64,000 bases of DNA from an uncultured Oscillospiraceae bacterium (GTDB taxonomy: Bacteria; Bacillota; Clostridia; Oscillospirales; Oscillospiraceae): contig CANQXK010000001.1 in NCBI GenBank assembly GCA_947627715.1, positions 1 to 64,000 of the forward strand. The letters run 5' to 3'. How positions within the stretch are numbered: the first letter of the stretch is position 1; each line of letters begins with the position of its first letter. The translations under genes were made by a program, and so were the position numbers. Shown here in pieces: positions 44,681 to 54,102 of the stretch. The notes under the pieces were generated by a model. The model saw only the letters and a program-made list of their open reading frames with translations, had not been told where the DNA came from and did not search any database.

Positions 44681-45355
44681 ATGCCGACCAGCAAAAAAGC
44701 CGCTGGCCTCCAGATAGAGCGCCGCAAACTCGCCGACCTGTCCCCGGCAGCATACAACCCGCGCACCGAGCTGCACTCCGGCGATCCGGCCTATGAGAAG
44801 ATCGTCCGCAGCATCGAGGACTTCGGCTACTGCGACCCCATCATCATCAACAGCGATGGCACCATCATCGGAGGCCATCAGCGGGCAAAGGTTCTCCAGG
44901 ACATCGGCGCCGAGTACGCCGATGTGGTAGTCGTAGACCTTCCCCCGGATAAGGAGAAAGCCCTCAACATCGCGCTCAACAAGATCACCGGCCAGTGGGA
45001 CGAAGCCAAGCTCACCGACCTCATCGCCGACCTGGACATCGATGGCTATGACCTCGAAAAGACTGGCTACACCGGCGAGGAGCTGGAGGCCATCCTGGAA
45101 CAGACCCGCATCAAGCCGGAGGACTTCTCCCAGGACTTCACCCTCCCGAACCGCGAAGCCATCCTCACCCACACCCGCCATGTGACCCTCCACATCAAGC
45201 AGATTGAACTCATCCAGAAGGTCATCGACTATGTGACCGAGGAGGGCGTTGGCGAGACATACGGCAACACAGACCGCAACGGCAACGCAATCGGAAAGGT
45301 GGCGAGAGAATGGCTCGCGGCAAATACGACCTCAGACACGAGCGACGACTTCTGA
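44681..45355 (+). CDS. ParB-like nuclease-domain protein, copy 1
   Basis: 224 residues from ATG at 44681 (a GTG at 44678 is equally spaced from AAAGGAG). ParB/Srx-type N-domain: LADLSPAAYNPR, then DPIIINSDGTIIGGHQR, then VVVVDLPPDKEKALNIALNK. The GGHQR form is typical of phage ParB-like domains found with DNA-modification genes rather than of plasmid partition. Overlaps the second copy by 46 bp. Confidence 0.88.
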   Translation: MPTSKKAAGLQIERRKLADLSPAAYNPRTELHSGDPAYEKIVRSIEDFGYCDPIIINSDGTIIGGHQRAKVLQDIGAEYADVVVVDLPPDKEKALNIALNKITGQWDEAKLTDLIADLDIDGYDLEKTGYTGEELEAILEQTRIKPEDFSQDFTLPNREAILTHTRHVTLHIKQIELIQKVIDYVTEEGVGETYGNTDRNGNAIGKVAREWLAANTTSDTSDDF

Positions 45356-45945
45356 CCGACCTCCGGCCCGCCGAGTACAACCCGCGCAAGGCCCTAAAGC
45401 CGAGCGACCCGGAGTTCAAGAGCATCGCCGCCAGCATCACCGAGCTGGGCTACAGTGACCCCATCATCATCAACGCAGACGGCACCATCATCGGAGGGCA
45501 CCAACGGCTGGCCGTCCTAAAGCACCTCGGCTACACCGAGGCCGACTGCGTCATCGTCAACCTGAGCAAGGCAGACGAAAAGGCGCTCAACATCGCCCTC
45601 AACAAAATCGGAGGCTCCTGGGACATGGGCAAACTCCGCGCCGCCCTCCAAGATCTGACCCTCACCCCCATCGACTTCCCGACCATCGGCTTCACCTACC
45701 CGGAGGTCGATGTCATCCTCGGCGAGGATATGGAGCAGCAAGAGCATCAACCCGCGACCATCGAGCGCATGGGCTTCACCTGGTCGCTGGAGCAGTACGC
45801 AGATGTGGAGCAGGCCCTCAAACTCATCGCCGCGAAATACGGCAATGATCAGATGGAGACCTTCGGCAACCAAAACAGCTTCGGCAATCGTTTATACATG
45901 GTGGTGAAAGAATGGGCAGAGCAAAGGAAATTGAAATTCGAGTGA
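45310..45945 (+). CDS. ParB-like nuclease-domain protein, copy 2
   Basis: 211 residues, clear paralogue of the preceding gene: DPIIINADGTIIGGHQR and DEKALNIALNKIGGSWD. The first ~45 bp lie inside copy 1. It ends 34 bp inside the mom-like gene, so copy 1, copy 2 and mom are coupled. The C-terminal ~70 residues differ from copy 1 in part but share the ending NGNxxGxxxxxVVKEWA-like pattern. Confidence 0.88.
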   Translation: MARGKYDLRHERRLLTDLRPAEYNPRKALKPSDPEFKSIAASITELGYSDPIIINADGTIIGGHQRLAVLKHLGYTEADCVIVNLSKADEKALNIALNKIGGSWDMGKLRAALQDLTLTPIDFPTIGFTYPEVDVILGEDMEQQEHQPATIERMGFTWSLEQYADVEQALKLIAAKYGNDQMETFGNQNSFGNRLYMVVKEWAEQRKLKFE

Positions 45946-46661
45946 TCCCCGCCAAGATCGCCAACCAGTTCATCCGGGCGCATCATTACAGCGGGAAGGT
46001 CGTGAACAACAGCAGCCTTCACTTCGGCGCTTTCCTCGACGGGCGGCTCCACGGGGCGCTCAGCTACGGCCCCAGCCTGGACAAGGCCAAAATACGCGGC
46101 CTGGTAGACGGCACACCCTGGGACGGCTTCCTGGAGCTGAACCGAATGGCCTTTGACGACTACCTCCCGCGCAACGCCGAGAGCTGCTGCATCGCCAAGA
46201 CCATCCGGCTCATCCGCAAGAACGCGCCCCAGGTAAAGTGGATCGTCAGCTTCGCGGACGGCTGCTCCTGCGGTGACGGAACCATCTACCGGGCCGCCAA
46301 CTTCGTCCTCACCGGCATCAAGCCCAACGAAAGCCTCTGCCTGCTGCCGAGCGGGGAGAAGATACACAAGATGACCCTGCAGAGCAACCCGAACCAGCCC
46401 CGCCCGGAGCTGGGAGGCAAAACCTTCTACGAGCTGACGGGCGGCAAGTACAGCTTCGACAAGTATGTGGAGACCGTGGGCGGCCAGATCCTTCAAGGCT
46501 GGCAGCTCAGATATATCTATTTTATCGACAAATCCTGGCGGCAGCGCCTCACCGTCCCGGAGATACCCTTCTCCCGCATCGACGAGCTGGGCGCGGGAAT
46601 GTATAAGAGCCAGCACATCACCCAGGCCGAGCGCCACGCCGCCAGTCACTACGATACCTGA
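45912..46661 (+). CDS. mom: Mom-family DNA modification protein
   Basis: 249 residues. Matches phage Mu Mom over most of its length: FIRAHHYSGKVVNNSSLHFG, LELNRMAFDDYLPRNAES, IVSFADGCSCGDGTIYRAAN. Mom is a GNAT-fold enzyme that turns adenine in DNA into N6-methylcarbamoyl adenine and so protects phage DNA from many restriction enzymes. Lies in the late operon just before terminase, so DNA would be modified before packaging. Confidence 0.9.
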   Translation: MGRAKEIEIRVIPAKIANQFIRAHHYSGKVVNNSSLHFGAFLDGRLHGALSYGPSLDKAKIRGLVDGTPWDGFLELNRMAFDDYLPRNAESCCIAKTIRLIRKNAPQVKWIVSFADGCSCGDGTIYRAANFVLTGIKPNESLCLLPSGEKIHKMTLQSNPNQPRPELGGKTFYELTGGKYSFDKYVETVGGQILQGWQLRYIYFIDKSWRQRLTVPEIPFSRIDELGAGMYKSQHITQAERHAASHYDT

Positions 46662-46678
46662 GAAAGGAGGGAACAGCC

Positions 46679-47218
46679 GTGGCAGAGGAAACCCGGAGCG
46701 GGCAGTTCTACGAGGCCAAGGTCATCGCCCAGCTTTTCAGCGTCAGCGTCCGGCGCATCCAGCAGCTGACGCAGGAGGGCATCATCGAGACCGTCAAGAC
46801 CGCCGATGGGAGACGCTACGAGCTGGTGCCCACCATCCAAAAATATGTGGCCTATCTCTCAGATAAGGCATACAACAAACCGCACTCCGACCGGGAGCTT
46901 CAACTCCGCGAGCAAAAGCTCAAAGCCGAGGTCGCACTAAAAGAGAGCCAGAGCGAGCTCCACCAACTAAAGACCGCAATCACGGCGGGCAAGTACATCC
47001 CCGTGGAGGAGGTACAGGTGGACTATTCCAAGTTCTTCGTCATCTTCAAGAAGTTCGCCACCGCCATCCCCTCCCGCGTGGCGGGCATCGCTCAAACCGT
47101 AGTAGACCCGGTCATCGCCCGCTCGTTGGAGAAAGACCTGACCCACGAGGTCAACGCCATGCTCCAGAGCTTCGTTGTCGCCGGGGAGGTCGCCTCCAAG
47201 GACGGTGAGGCCCAGTGA
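46679..47218 (+). CDS. terS: Terminase small subunit (Nu1-like)
   Basis: 179 residues from GTG at 46679 (AAAGGAGG upstream). Winged-helix start AKVIAQLFSVSVRRIQQLTQ binds packaging DNA; central coiled coil (LREQKLKAEVALKESQSELH); helical oligomerisation end. GTGA overlap with the large-subunit gene. Confidence 0.88.
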   Translation: MAEETRSGQFYEAKVIAQLFSVSVRRIQQLTQEGIIETVKTADGRRYELVPTIQKYVAYLSDKAYNKPHSDRELQLREQKLKAEVALKESQSELHQLKTAITAGKYIPVEEVQVDYSKFFVIFKKFATAIPSRVAGIAQTVVDPVIARSLEKDLTHEVNAMLQSFVVAGEVASKDGEAQ

Positions 47219-49059
47219 AGAAGCGCCGCAAATTCACTCAGCGCCCCTACACCGTGACCGCCTACCAAAAGGCGGCCCTCGGCTACCTCGCGCCACCAGA
47301 GGACATCACCGTCAGCGAATGGGCCGAGGCGCACCGCGTCCTGGATGTCCGCTCCGCCGCTATGCCGGGGCGCTGGCGCAACAGCATCACGCCCTACCTG
47401 GTCGAGATCATGGACACCCTCAACGACTTCGAGACCGAGGAGACCATCTTCGTGAAGCCCGCGCAGGTCGGCGGCACCGAGGCCCTGCTCAACCGGCTCG
47501 GCTACGCCATCGCGCAAGACCCCGGCCCCGCCCTCATCGTTTACCCGACCGACGAGCTGGGCGACAGCATCAGCGACAACCGCATCGCCCCCATGATAGA
47601 GAGCAGCCCCGCCATCGCCTCGCACTACAATGAGCGGGAAAGCTCCAAGAGGGAGCTGCAGTTCGACAATATGTATGTCAGCATCAGCGGAGCCAACAGC
47701 CCCGCATCGCTGGCATCGAAGCCCATCCGCTACCTGTTCCTCGACGAGGTGGACAAGTACCCCCCGGCCACCCGCAAAGAGGCCGACCCCATCAGCCTCG
47801 CCAGGGAACGCACCAAGACATTTGTAAACCGCAAGGTTTATATGTGTAGCACCCCCACCCTTCGCACCGGGCACATCTGGAAAGCGAAGGAGTCTGCCGA
47901 CATCGAGAAACACTACTACATCCCGTGCCCTCACTGCGGAGCCTACATAGAGCTGAATTTTCAGAATTTGAAATGGCCCGGAGATGAGGCGGGTCTCGAT
48001 GCGGCAGACCGGGCGGAGCTTGCCGTCTATGTCTGCCAGGAATGCGGCTGCACCATCAGCGACGCCGAGAAGAACCGCGCCCTCGCCCTGGGCGAGTGGC
48101 GGGCAGTACGGAACAAGGGCAGGGCCGCCCGCCGCGTGGCCTACTGGATAAACACCCTATACAGCCCCTTCGTCCGCTTCTCGGAGATCGCCAAAGAGTT
48201 CCTTACCAGCAAGGACGACCCCGACCTCCTCCACAACTTCACCAACAGCTGGCTCGCCGAGCCGTGGGAGGATACCAAGCTAAAGACCAACGCCGAGCTG
48301 GTGCTGGAGCGCCAGACCGACACCCCCGAAAATATCCTCCCGCCCTGGACGAAGCTGGTGACGGCGGGCGTGGATGTACAGGAAAACTGCCTCTACTGGA
48401 CAATCCGGGCCTGGGGCGATTTCCTCACATCCCAGAACATCGCCCACGGGCAAGCGTTCGGCTTCGGAGAGATAGAACAGGTGATGAACCTGGAATATCG
48501 GAAAGAGGACGGCACCCCCTTCATGGTGGATCTGTGCCTCATCGACAGCGGCGACCAAACCGACGAGGTCTATGATTTCTGCGCCCTCAACAGCGAATGG
48601 GCGCTCCCATGCAAGGGCACAAGCTCCCAGCTTTCGCACTACCGCCTCTCCACCGTAAACAAGACCGGCTCCCGCGCCTACGGCATGAACCTCGTCCTGG
48701 TAGACGGCGGGCGCTACAAGGACATGATCGCGGGCCGCCTACGCAAGCCAAATGGCAAAGGCTCCTGGATGGTCTACCAGGGATGCGATGAGGAGTATGC
48801 CAAGCAGGTCACCGCCGAGCATAAGGTCGCCCAGAAAAACAGCAAGGGCCAGGTCAGCCTCGTCTGGGTGCCGAAAGGCGGGAACGACGGCGCGGACAAC
48901 CACTACTTGGACTGCGAGGTCTACTGTATGGCCGCCGCCGATGTCAAGGGAGTGCGCCAGCTATTCCTCAGAGACGACCCGCCGAAGCCCGCAACACCGC
49001 CCGCCCAGGCACCGGCCCCGGAGGAGAGCTGGATCAGGGCAAACGATGACTGGGTATAA
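47215..49059 (+). CDS. terL: Terminase large subunit, GpA family
   Basis: 614 residues from GTG at 47215. ATPase: FVKPAQVGGTEALLNR (degenerate Walker A near 82-95) and FLDEVDKYP (Walker B). Zinc pair CPHCGAY and CQECGC. Nuclease part with IDSGDQTDEVYDFC at 443-456, where Asp444 is the likely metal ligand, and NHYLDCEVYCMAAAD near the end. A copy of the DNA encoding the DSG motif is also found at 44431-44476. Cuts concatemers and drives packaging. Confidence 0.95.
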   Translation: MKKRRKFTQRPYTVTAYQKAALGYLAPPEDITVSEWAEAHRVLDVRSAAMPGRWRNSITPYLVEIMDTLNDFETEETIFVKPAQVGGTEALLNRLGYAIAQDPGPALIVYPTDELGDSISDNRIAPMIESSPAIASHYNERESSKRELQFDNMYVSISGANSPASLASKPIRYLFLDEVDKYPPATRKEADPISLARERTKTFVNRKVYMCSTPTLRTGHIWKAKESADIEKHYYIPCPHCGAYIELNFQNLKWPGDEAGLDAADRAELAVYVCQECGCTISDAEKNRALALGEWRAVRNKGRAARRVAYWINTLYSPFVRFSEIAKEFLTSKDDPDLLHNFTNSWLAEPWEDTKLKTNAELVLERQTDTPENILPPWTKLVTAGVDVQENCLYWTIRAWGDFLTSQNIAHGQAFGFGEIEQVMNLEYRKEDGTPFMVDLCLIDSGDQTDEVYDFCALNSEWALPCKGTSSQLSHYRLSTVNKTGSRAYGMNLVLVDGGRYKDMIAGRLRKPNGKGSWMVYQGCDEEYAKQVTAEHKVAQKNSKGQVSLVWVPKGGNDGADNHYLDCEVYCMAAADVKGVRQLFLRDDPPKPATPPAQAPAPEESWIRANDDWV

Positions 49060-49073
49060 AGGAGGCCGCATCC

Positions 49074-49304
49074 ATGACCGAGTTCCACAAAATGACCCGC
49101 GAGGAACAGCTCGCAGAGGTAAACAAAGCGATCTACGCCGTCCTCGCCGGAGGGCAGAGCTACACCATCGGCAGCCGGAGCCTGACCCGCGCCGACCTCT
49201 CCCTCCTAAAGCAGATGCGCGAGGAGTTGGAGGCCGAGATCACCTCCGACGCTTCCAGCCATCTGCTCGACAATACTTTCGTGGCGTTTTTCACAGGGAG
49301 GTGA
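49074..49304 (+). CDS. Small head-tail joining protein (gpW/DUF6148-like)
   Basis: 76 residues. AVLAGGQSYTIGSRSLTRADL is the typical motif of the short gpW-like connector that sits between terminase and portal genes. Required in lambda-type phages for closing heads to tails. Confidence 0.82.
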   Translation: MTEFHKMTREEQLAEVNKAIYAVLAGGQSYTIGSRSLTRADLSLLKQMREELEAEITSDASSHLLDNTFVAFFTGR

Positions 49305-49310
49305 CGCGCC

Positions 49311-50918
49311 GTGAACATCATCGACAACATCATCAATTTCTTCTCGCCCAAAAGAGCCTACGAGCGGGAGGCATGGAGGGCAGCCCTCGACGAGCTGCGC
49401 TTCTACGACGCCGGGATGGGAGGCCGGCTGAACGCGGCCTGGAGAACCACCAACGCCGCCGCCGAGACCACCGACCGCTTCAACCGGGACACAGTACGCG
49501 CCAGGGCGCGAGACCTGGAGCGCAACTCCGACATCGCGCAATCCGTCATCAGAGCCTACCGCCGAAATGTGGTCGGCAAGGGCTTCACCCTCCAGGCCAT
49601 GACCCCCGACGAGGTGCTCAATGACCAAATAGAGAAGTACTGGAAGCTGTGGTGCAAGGCCGAGCATTGTGATGTGACCGGCACCCAGAGCTTCAATCAG
49701 ATCCTGCGGATGGCCGTCACCCGGAAACGGGTGGACGGCGGCATGATAATCCTAAAGCGCTATGTCCGGGACGCGGAGATCGTACCCCTAAAGCTCCAGT
49801 GCCTGGATGTAGACGAGCTGGACACCACCGTCGCGTCCCCGCACCTAAAGCGGAACACCGTGGTCAGCGGCATCGAGTATGACCCCTACCACAAGCCGGT
49901 CGGCTACTACTTCCGGCAGTACGATGTGAACGGCAATCAGACCATCGACCCCATCTATGTCCCGGCGCAGGATGTCATTTTCTACTTTACCAAGCACCGG
50001 CCCTCCCAAATCCGGGAGATCAGCGACATGACCGCCACCATCACCCGCATCCGGGATGTCAACGAGTTCATCACCGCCGTCTCGGTAAAGGAGCGGATCG
50101 CCGCCTGCCTCTCCGTATTCATCAAGAAAACCGTCCCCTCGGGCGGCTTCGGGCGCAGCAGCGTCCAAGGCCCGGACGGGCGCGTGGACTACGCAGGCAA
50201 GACCCTCACCCCCGGCATGATAAAGGAGATGAATGCCGGGGACGAAATCCAGGTGGTCAACCCGGCAGGCAACAGCGCCGAGGCCGCCAGCTTCCTCCAA
50301 CTCCAGTATGGCCTCATCGGAGCGGGCCAGGGCCTCAGCTACGAGACCACCAGCCGGGACATGAGCCGCACCAACTACTCCTCGGCGCGGCAAAGCTCCA
50401 TCGAGGACGAGATCACCTTCGCCGAGGAGATAGAGCTTCTCCGCGAGCGCGTCCTCACCGAGGTCTACGAGAGCTTCGTAATTTCCGGTTATCTGTCCGG
50501 GCTTTTCCGCATCCCCGGATTTTGGGATAACAAACACGACTACCTCCAGCACGAATGGGTGACCGCGCCCAAAAAGTGGATTGACCCGCAGAAAGAAAGC
50601 TCTGCGGACGCCACGGCGCTGAAAGGTGGCCTAAAGACCTACAAGCAGCTCGCGGCAGAGAATGGCCGAGACTGGCGCGACCAGCTCCGCGACATCGCCG
50701 AGGTCTACGATTACGCTCACGAATTGGGCTTAGAGATTGGAGGTGGAGAAATTGGAAAGTACAAGAAACCAGCAGAGAACCCGGCACCCGACCCCGACCC
50801 CGACCCCGCGCCGCAGCCAGACGGCGACGATGGAGCCGATGCCGGAGGCGGCGACCCCGCTGACCCGACAGGCGACGGCGACGAAACCGGCGACGGAGGC
50901 GACCCCGCAGAGGAATAA
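49311..50918 (+). CDS. Portal protein, lambda gpB family
   Basis: 535 residues from GTG at 49311. RARARDLERNSDIAQSVIRAYRRNVVG is the lambda-portal signature; SSARQSSIEDE near 365 matches the conserved crown part. The last ~45 residues are low-complexity Asp/Pro/Gly, and their DNA (50737-50918) is also read in another frame as the protease N-terminus. Confidence 0.95.
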   Translation: MNIIDNIINFFSPKRAYEREAWRAALDELRFYDAGMGGRLNAAWRTTNAAAETTDRFNRDTVRARARDLERNSDIAQSVIRAYRRNVVGKGFTLQAMTPDEVLNDQIEKYWKLWCKAEHCDVTGTQSFNQILRMAVTRKRVDGGMIILKRYVRDAEIVPLKLQCLDVDELDTTVASPHLKRNTVVSGIEYDPYHKPVGYYFRQYDVNGNQTIDPIYVPAQDVIFYFTKHRPSQIREISDMTATITRIRDVNEFITAVSVKERIAACLSVFIKKTVPSGGFGRSSVQGPDGRVDYAGKTLTPGMIKEMNAGDEIQVVNPAGNSAEAASFLQLQYGLIGAGQGLSYETTSRDMSRTNYSSARQSSIEDEITFAEEIELLRERVLTEVYESFVISGYLSGLFRIPGFWDNKHDYLQHEWVTAPKKWIDPQKESSADATALKGGLKTYKQLAAENGRDWRDQLRDIAEVYDYAHELGLEIGGGEIGKYKKPAENPAPDPDPDPAPQPDGDDGADAGGGDPADPTGDGDETGDGGDPAEE

Positions 50919-51501
50919 AAACCTCGGCGAGCGGAGCTTCACCAAGACCGCGATCCGGGCCGTCGAGGGGAACGAGCGGAGCTTCGAGCTTTCGTTCAGC
51001 TCCGAGGAACCCTACCAGCGATGGTTCGGCCTGGAAATCCTCAGCCACGCCGAGGGCGCGGTTGACCTAACCAGGCTCAACGAAATCGGAGTATTGCTGT
51101 TCAACCACGACACCGACCGAGTTCTCGGCCGAGTGGAGCGGGCGTGGATCGACGGCAAGCGCGGCAAGGCCATCATCACCTTCGACGATGACGAAATGGC
51201 CGAGACCATCTTCCAGAAGGTCAAGTCGGGGACGCTCAAAGGCGTTTCCGTCCGCTACTCCGTAGACAGCTGGGAGGAGGTAATGGCCGGGAAGGTGTCC
51301 GCTGACGGTTTCGTCGGCCCCTGCGACATCGCCCGCAAATGGACGCCCCTGGAGATTTCCGTGGTGTCCGTGCCCGCCGATGCGACGGTCGGCGTCGGGC
51401 GCAGCCAAAGCGACCCCCAGCAAAGACCCCAGCGCCTCAGAGCTTTCGAGGCACAAGTCCAGACCAACAAAAACTACTTCGAAATGGAGGACAACATCTA
51501 A
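50737..51501 (+). CDS. Prohead protease, HK97/S78 family
   Basis: 254 codons from the first possible start (TTG 50737); a TTG at 50752 is better spaced from GGAGGTGGAG, and ATG 50830 is possible too. Protease core ~65-210: IGVLLFNHDTDRVLGRVER with catalytic His, and LKGVSVRYS with catalytic Ser. The Thr/Pro-rich N-terminus comes from the portal overlap and may be dispensable. Stop overlaps capsid start as TAATG. Confidence 0.9.
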   Translation: MEVEKLESTRNQQRTRHPTPTPTPRRSQTATMEPMPEAATPLTRQATATKPATEATPQRNKNLGERSFTKTAIRAVEGNERSFELSFSSEEPYQRWFGLEILSHAEGAVDLTRLNEIGVLLFNHDTDRVLGRVERAWIDGKRGKAIITFDDDEMAETIFQKVKSGTLKGVSVRYSVDSWEEVMAGKVSADGFVGPCDIARKWTPLEISVVSVPADATVGVGRSQSDPQQRPQRLRAFEAQVQTNKNYFEMEDNI

Positions 51502-52991
51502 TGAACATCAAGGAAATGATCGCCCGCCAGAGCGCAATCACCGCCCTGGCCCGCTCCGAGAACCGCGACCTCACCGAGGATGAGACCCGCGAGTTCAACG
51601 AGCTGCAGGCCAAGATCGACGCGGCGAAAGCCGCCAGCCCCGCCCCCGCTTCTGCCGCCACCGGCACCGAGGGCGACGATGATGCCGTCCGGCAGGCCGT
51701 CGCCGCCGAGCGCCAGCGCGTGAACGACATCACCAACCTGTGCCGCACCTTCAACATCGACCCCAAGAGTTACACCGAGAGCGACATCTCCGTGGACGAC
51801 TGCCGCAAGGCCATCCTGGACACGCTGGCCAAGGATCGCGGCCCCATCAACGCGGGCAGCATCCAGGTCACCGAGAGCGGCGAGGACAAGTTCCGGGCCG
51901 CCGCCTCTGACGGCCTCCTGCTCCGCATGGGCCGCGAACCCGGCAAGGTCGCTGACGGCGCGGAGGAGTTCCGGGGCATGGGCCTCCGCGACCTGGCCAT
52001 CGAGTGCCTGACCCGGAGCGGCGAGAACGCCAACACCCTGCTCCGCATGAGCAAGGATGACCTGTTCAGCCGCCTCTGCCGCGACTTCTACAACCCCACC
52101 GCCGCCTTCCCCGCCATCCTGGATCAGACCATCCGCAAGACCATCGTGGAGGAGTACCGCAAGGTGCCCACCACCTTCCAGGCGTGGACGACCAAGGGCA
52201 GCGTCACCGACTTCAAGCCCACCCCCGACCACAGCTACCTGCTTGGCGGCGTTGGCGACTTCGAGCTGGTGCCGGAGAACGGCGAGCTGAAGAACAGCGC
52301 CCCCGCCACGCACCTCCTGCCTCAGCGCAAGATCGACACCTACGGCAAGCAGTTCTCTATGAGCCGTCAGGCGTTCATCGACGACGACATCGGCTTCCTG
52401 TCCGAGGTGCCCGCCGCCTACACCCGCGCCGCCAAGCGCACCATCGACAAGGCCGTCTACAAGGTGCTGGTGACCAACCCCGCCATCTACGACGGCGTGG
52501 CCCTGTTCGACAAGACCAACCACAAGAACCTCATCGACACCGGGGCGGCCCCCTCTCAGGCCACCATCCAGGACATCATCCTGCTGGCGCAGGGCCAGAC
52601 CGACCCCTTCGGAGAGCCTATCTATGAGGTGCCGAAGTTCCTGGTCGTCCCCATGGGCTTCGAGTTCGTCCTGGCCGTCATCTTCAAGAGCGCCCAGGTG
52701 ACCGGCAGCTCCAACAACGACATCAACCCGCTCTACAACTACCCCCTGCAGGTAGTCCAGTCCCCCTGGATCAACGCCCTCGCCGGTTCCGGCGCGAAGC
52801 CCTGGTTCATGGTGACCGACCCCAGCTCCAGCAAGAGCATCCAGGTCGATTATCTGAACGGGCAGGAGACCCCGACCTTCCGGCGCATGGAGGCCCCCGG
52901 CGTCCTCGGCTTCACCTGGGACATCTGGCTCGACTGGGGCATCACCGCCGTCGATTACCGTGGCATCTACAAGAACCCCGGCCAGGCGTAA
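51501..52991 (+). CDS. Major capsid protein
   Basis: 496 residues. N-terminal ~120 residues are a helical scaffold/delta domain (LTEDETREFNELQAKIDAAK), then the HK97-fold shell domain (KVPTTFQAWTTKGSVTDFKP, QFSMSRQAFIDDDIGFLSEV). The neighbouring protease would remove the N-terminal part. Length and order are normal. Confidence 0.92.
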   Translation: MNIKEMIARQSAITALARSENRDLTEDETREFNELQAKIDAAKAASPAPASAATGTEGDDDAVRQAVAAERQRVNDITNLCRTFNIDPKSYTESDISVDDCRKAILDTLAKDRGPINAGSIQVTESGEDKFRAAASDGLLLRMGREPGKVADGAEEFRGMGLRDLAIECLTRSGENANTLLRMSKDDLFSRLCRDFYNPTAAFPAILDQTIRKTIVEEYRKVPTTFQAWTTKGSVTDFKPTPDHSYLLGGVGDFELVPENGELKNSAPATHLLPQRKIDTYGKQFSMSRQAFIDDDIGFLSEVPAAYTRAAKRTIDKAVYKVLVTNPAIYDGVALFDKTNHKNLIDTGAAPSQATIQDIILLAQGQTDPFGEPIYEVPKFLVVPMGFEFVLAVIFKSAQVTGSSNNDINPLYNYPLQVVQSPWINALAGSGAKPWFMVTDPSSSKSIQVDYLNGQETPTFRRMEAPGVLGFTWDIWLDWGITAVDYRGIYKNPGQA

Positions 52992-53025
52992 GCCGAGCCG
53001 GAGACCATAAAAGGAGGATATAACA

Positions 53026-53502
53026 ATGACTTCCCGTTACATTCAGAAAGGCGCGAGCATCGACTTCAAGAACGCCACCGAGGAGAAGATCAACGCTGGC
53101 GACATGGTGGCCATCGGCAAGGCCCGCACCGGCATCGCCGCCACCGACATCGTTGTCGGCGCCACGGGCACCGTGGCCGTCGAGGGCGTGTTCGCCGTTC
53201 CCAAGGACACCTCCACCGAGGTCAAGCAGGGCGACGCCCTCTACTTCAACGCCGAGGGCAAGAAGGTCACCAAGACCAACAGCGATGTCCCCGCTGGCTG
53301 GGCCGTGGCCGACGCCGCTACCACCGACACCGAGGTGCTGATGAAGCTGGAGCCGCCCGCCGCCGCTGCTTCGGCCCCCGCCGCCAAGACCAAGCTGGAG
53401 GACTTGGAGGGCGTGGAAATCTCCGACCCGCAGGAGAACCAGGTGCTGACCTACAAGGACAGCAAGTGGAAGAACCAGAACGCCGCGTCTGAGGCGGTCT
53501 AA
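53026..53502 (+). CDS. DUF2190 head protein (decoration/fibre)
   Basis: 158 residues. Residues 1-110 match DUF2190 (KGASIDFKNATEEKINAGDM, GVFAVPKDTS...VKQGDALYF); an Ala-rich linker leads to a small C-terminal part with LTYKDSKWKNQ, similar to sequences seen at fibre termini. Found right after capsid in many phages; thought to sit on the capsid surface. Confidence 0.85.
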   Translation: MTSRYIQKGASIDFKNATEEKINAGDMVAIGKARTGIAATDIVVGATGTVAVEGVFAVPKDTSTEVKQGDALYFNAEGKKVTKTNSDVPAGWAVADAATTDTEVLMKLEPPAAAASAPAAKTKLEDLEGVEISDPQENQVLTYKDSKWKNQNAASEAV

Positions 53503-53533
53503 CCGGCCCCGGCCCGCAAAGGAGGCGAGAACA

Positions 53534-53767
53534 ATGGCCACAATCAAAGCCACCCGGCCCGTCCTCTATCAGAACCGGCTCTACAACCCCGGAGAGGAGC
53601 TGCCTCAGCATGACCCCGCCATCGTGAGCGCGTGGCTGGCGGCAGGCTCCGCGAAAGAGACCGCCGCCGCAAAGAAGCCCGCCGCCTCCAAACCGAAAGC
53701 CGCTACCACCTCCGGCAAGGCGAGGGCGCAGGGCAAGAAACCTCCCGCAAAGGGAGCCGCAAAGTGA
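53534..53767 (+). CDS. Small head protein with Lys/Ala-rich tail
   Basis: 77 residues. First 40 residues (RPVLYQNRLYNPGEELPQHD) form a small beta domain common next to DUF2190 genes; last ~35 are Lys/Ala/Pro repeats, probably unstructured and DNA- or capsid-contacting. GTGA overlap with the next gene. Confidence 0.75.
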   Translation: MATIKATRPVLYQNRLYNPGEELPQHDPAIVSAWLAAGSAKETAAAKKPAASKPKAATTSGKARAQGKKPPAKGAAK

Positions 53768-54102
53768 GCAGCCCGTTCAAGGACATCATCGCCAGCGACC
53801 TGGACACTGTGTGGTACAGCGACCGGGAGGAGTTCTGGGGCGACCATGAGGTCAACGGCAAGACCATCCGCGTCGTCGTGGACAACGACGAGCTGATCCG
53901 GCGCACCGCCAAGCGCGTCTACACCGCCAGCGACAGCGGCCTCTACACCGGGCACAAGCTCCTGATGCTAAAGGCCGCCGACTACGGGCCGCGCCCCGCC
54001 ATCGGCAACCTCATCACCTTCGACGCCCGCAAGTACCGCGTCGTGGACACCGACACGCAGGACGGGCTTCTCATCATTGAGATGGAGGCGAACCGCTCGT
54101 GA
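53764..54102 (+). CDS. Head-tail connector/adaptor protein
   Basis: 112 residues from GTG at 53764 (overlapping the previous stop). Beta-rich with FTPGxx-like core RPAIGNLITFDARKYRVVDT, typical of head-tail joining (gpFII-like) proteins. Position before the gpZ-like gene agrees. Confidence 0.75.
   Translation: MSSPFKDIIASDLDTVWYSDREEFWGDHEVNGKTIRVVVDNDELIRRTAKRVYTASDSGLYTGHKLLMLKAADYGPRPAIGNLITFDARKYRVVDTDTQDGLLIIEMEANRS

Noticed and set aside
44238..44681. Open frames of 147 and 84 codons in the late leader
   Set aside because: Composition is Arg/Pro/Ser-random, no ribosome site fits, and the only protein-like part is the 46-bp terminase copy.
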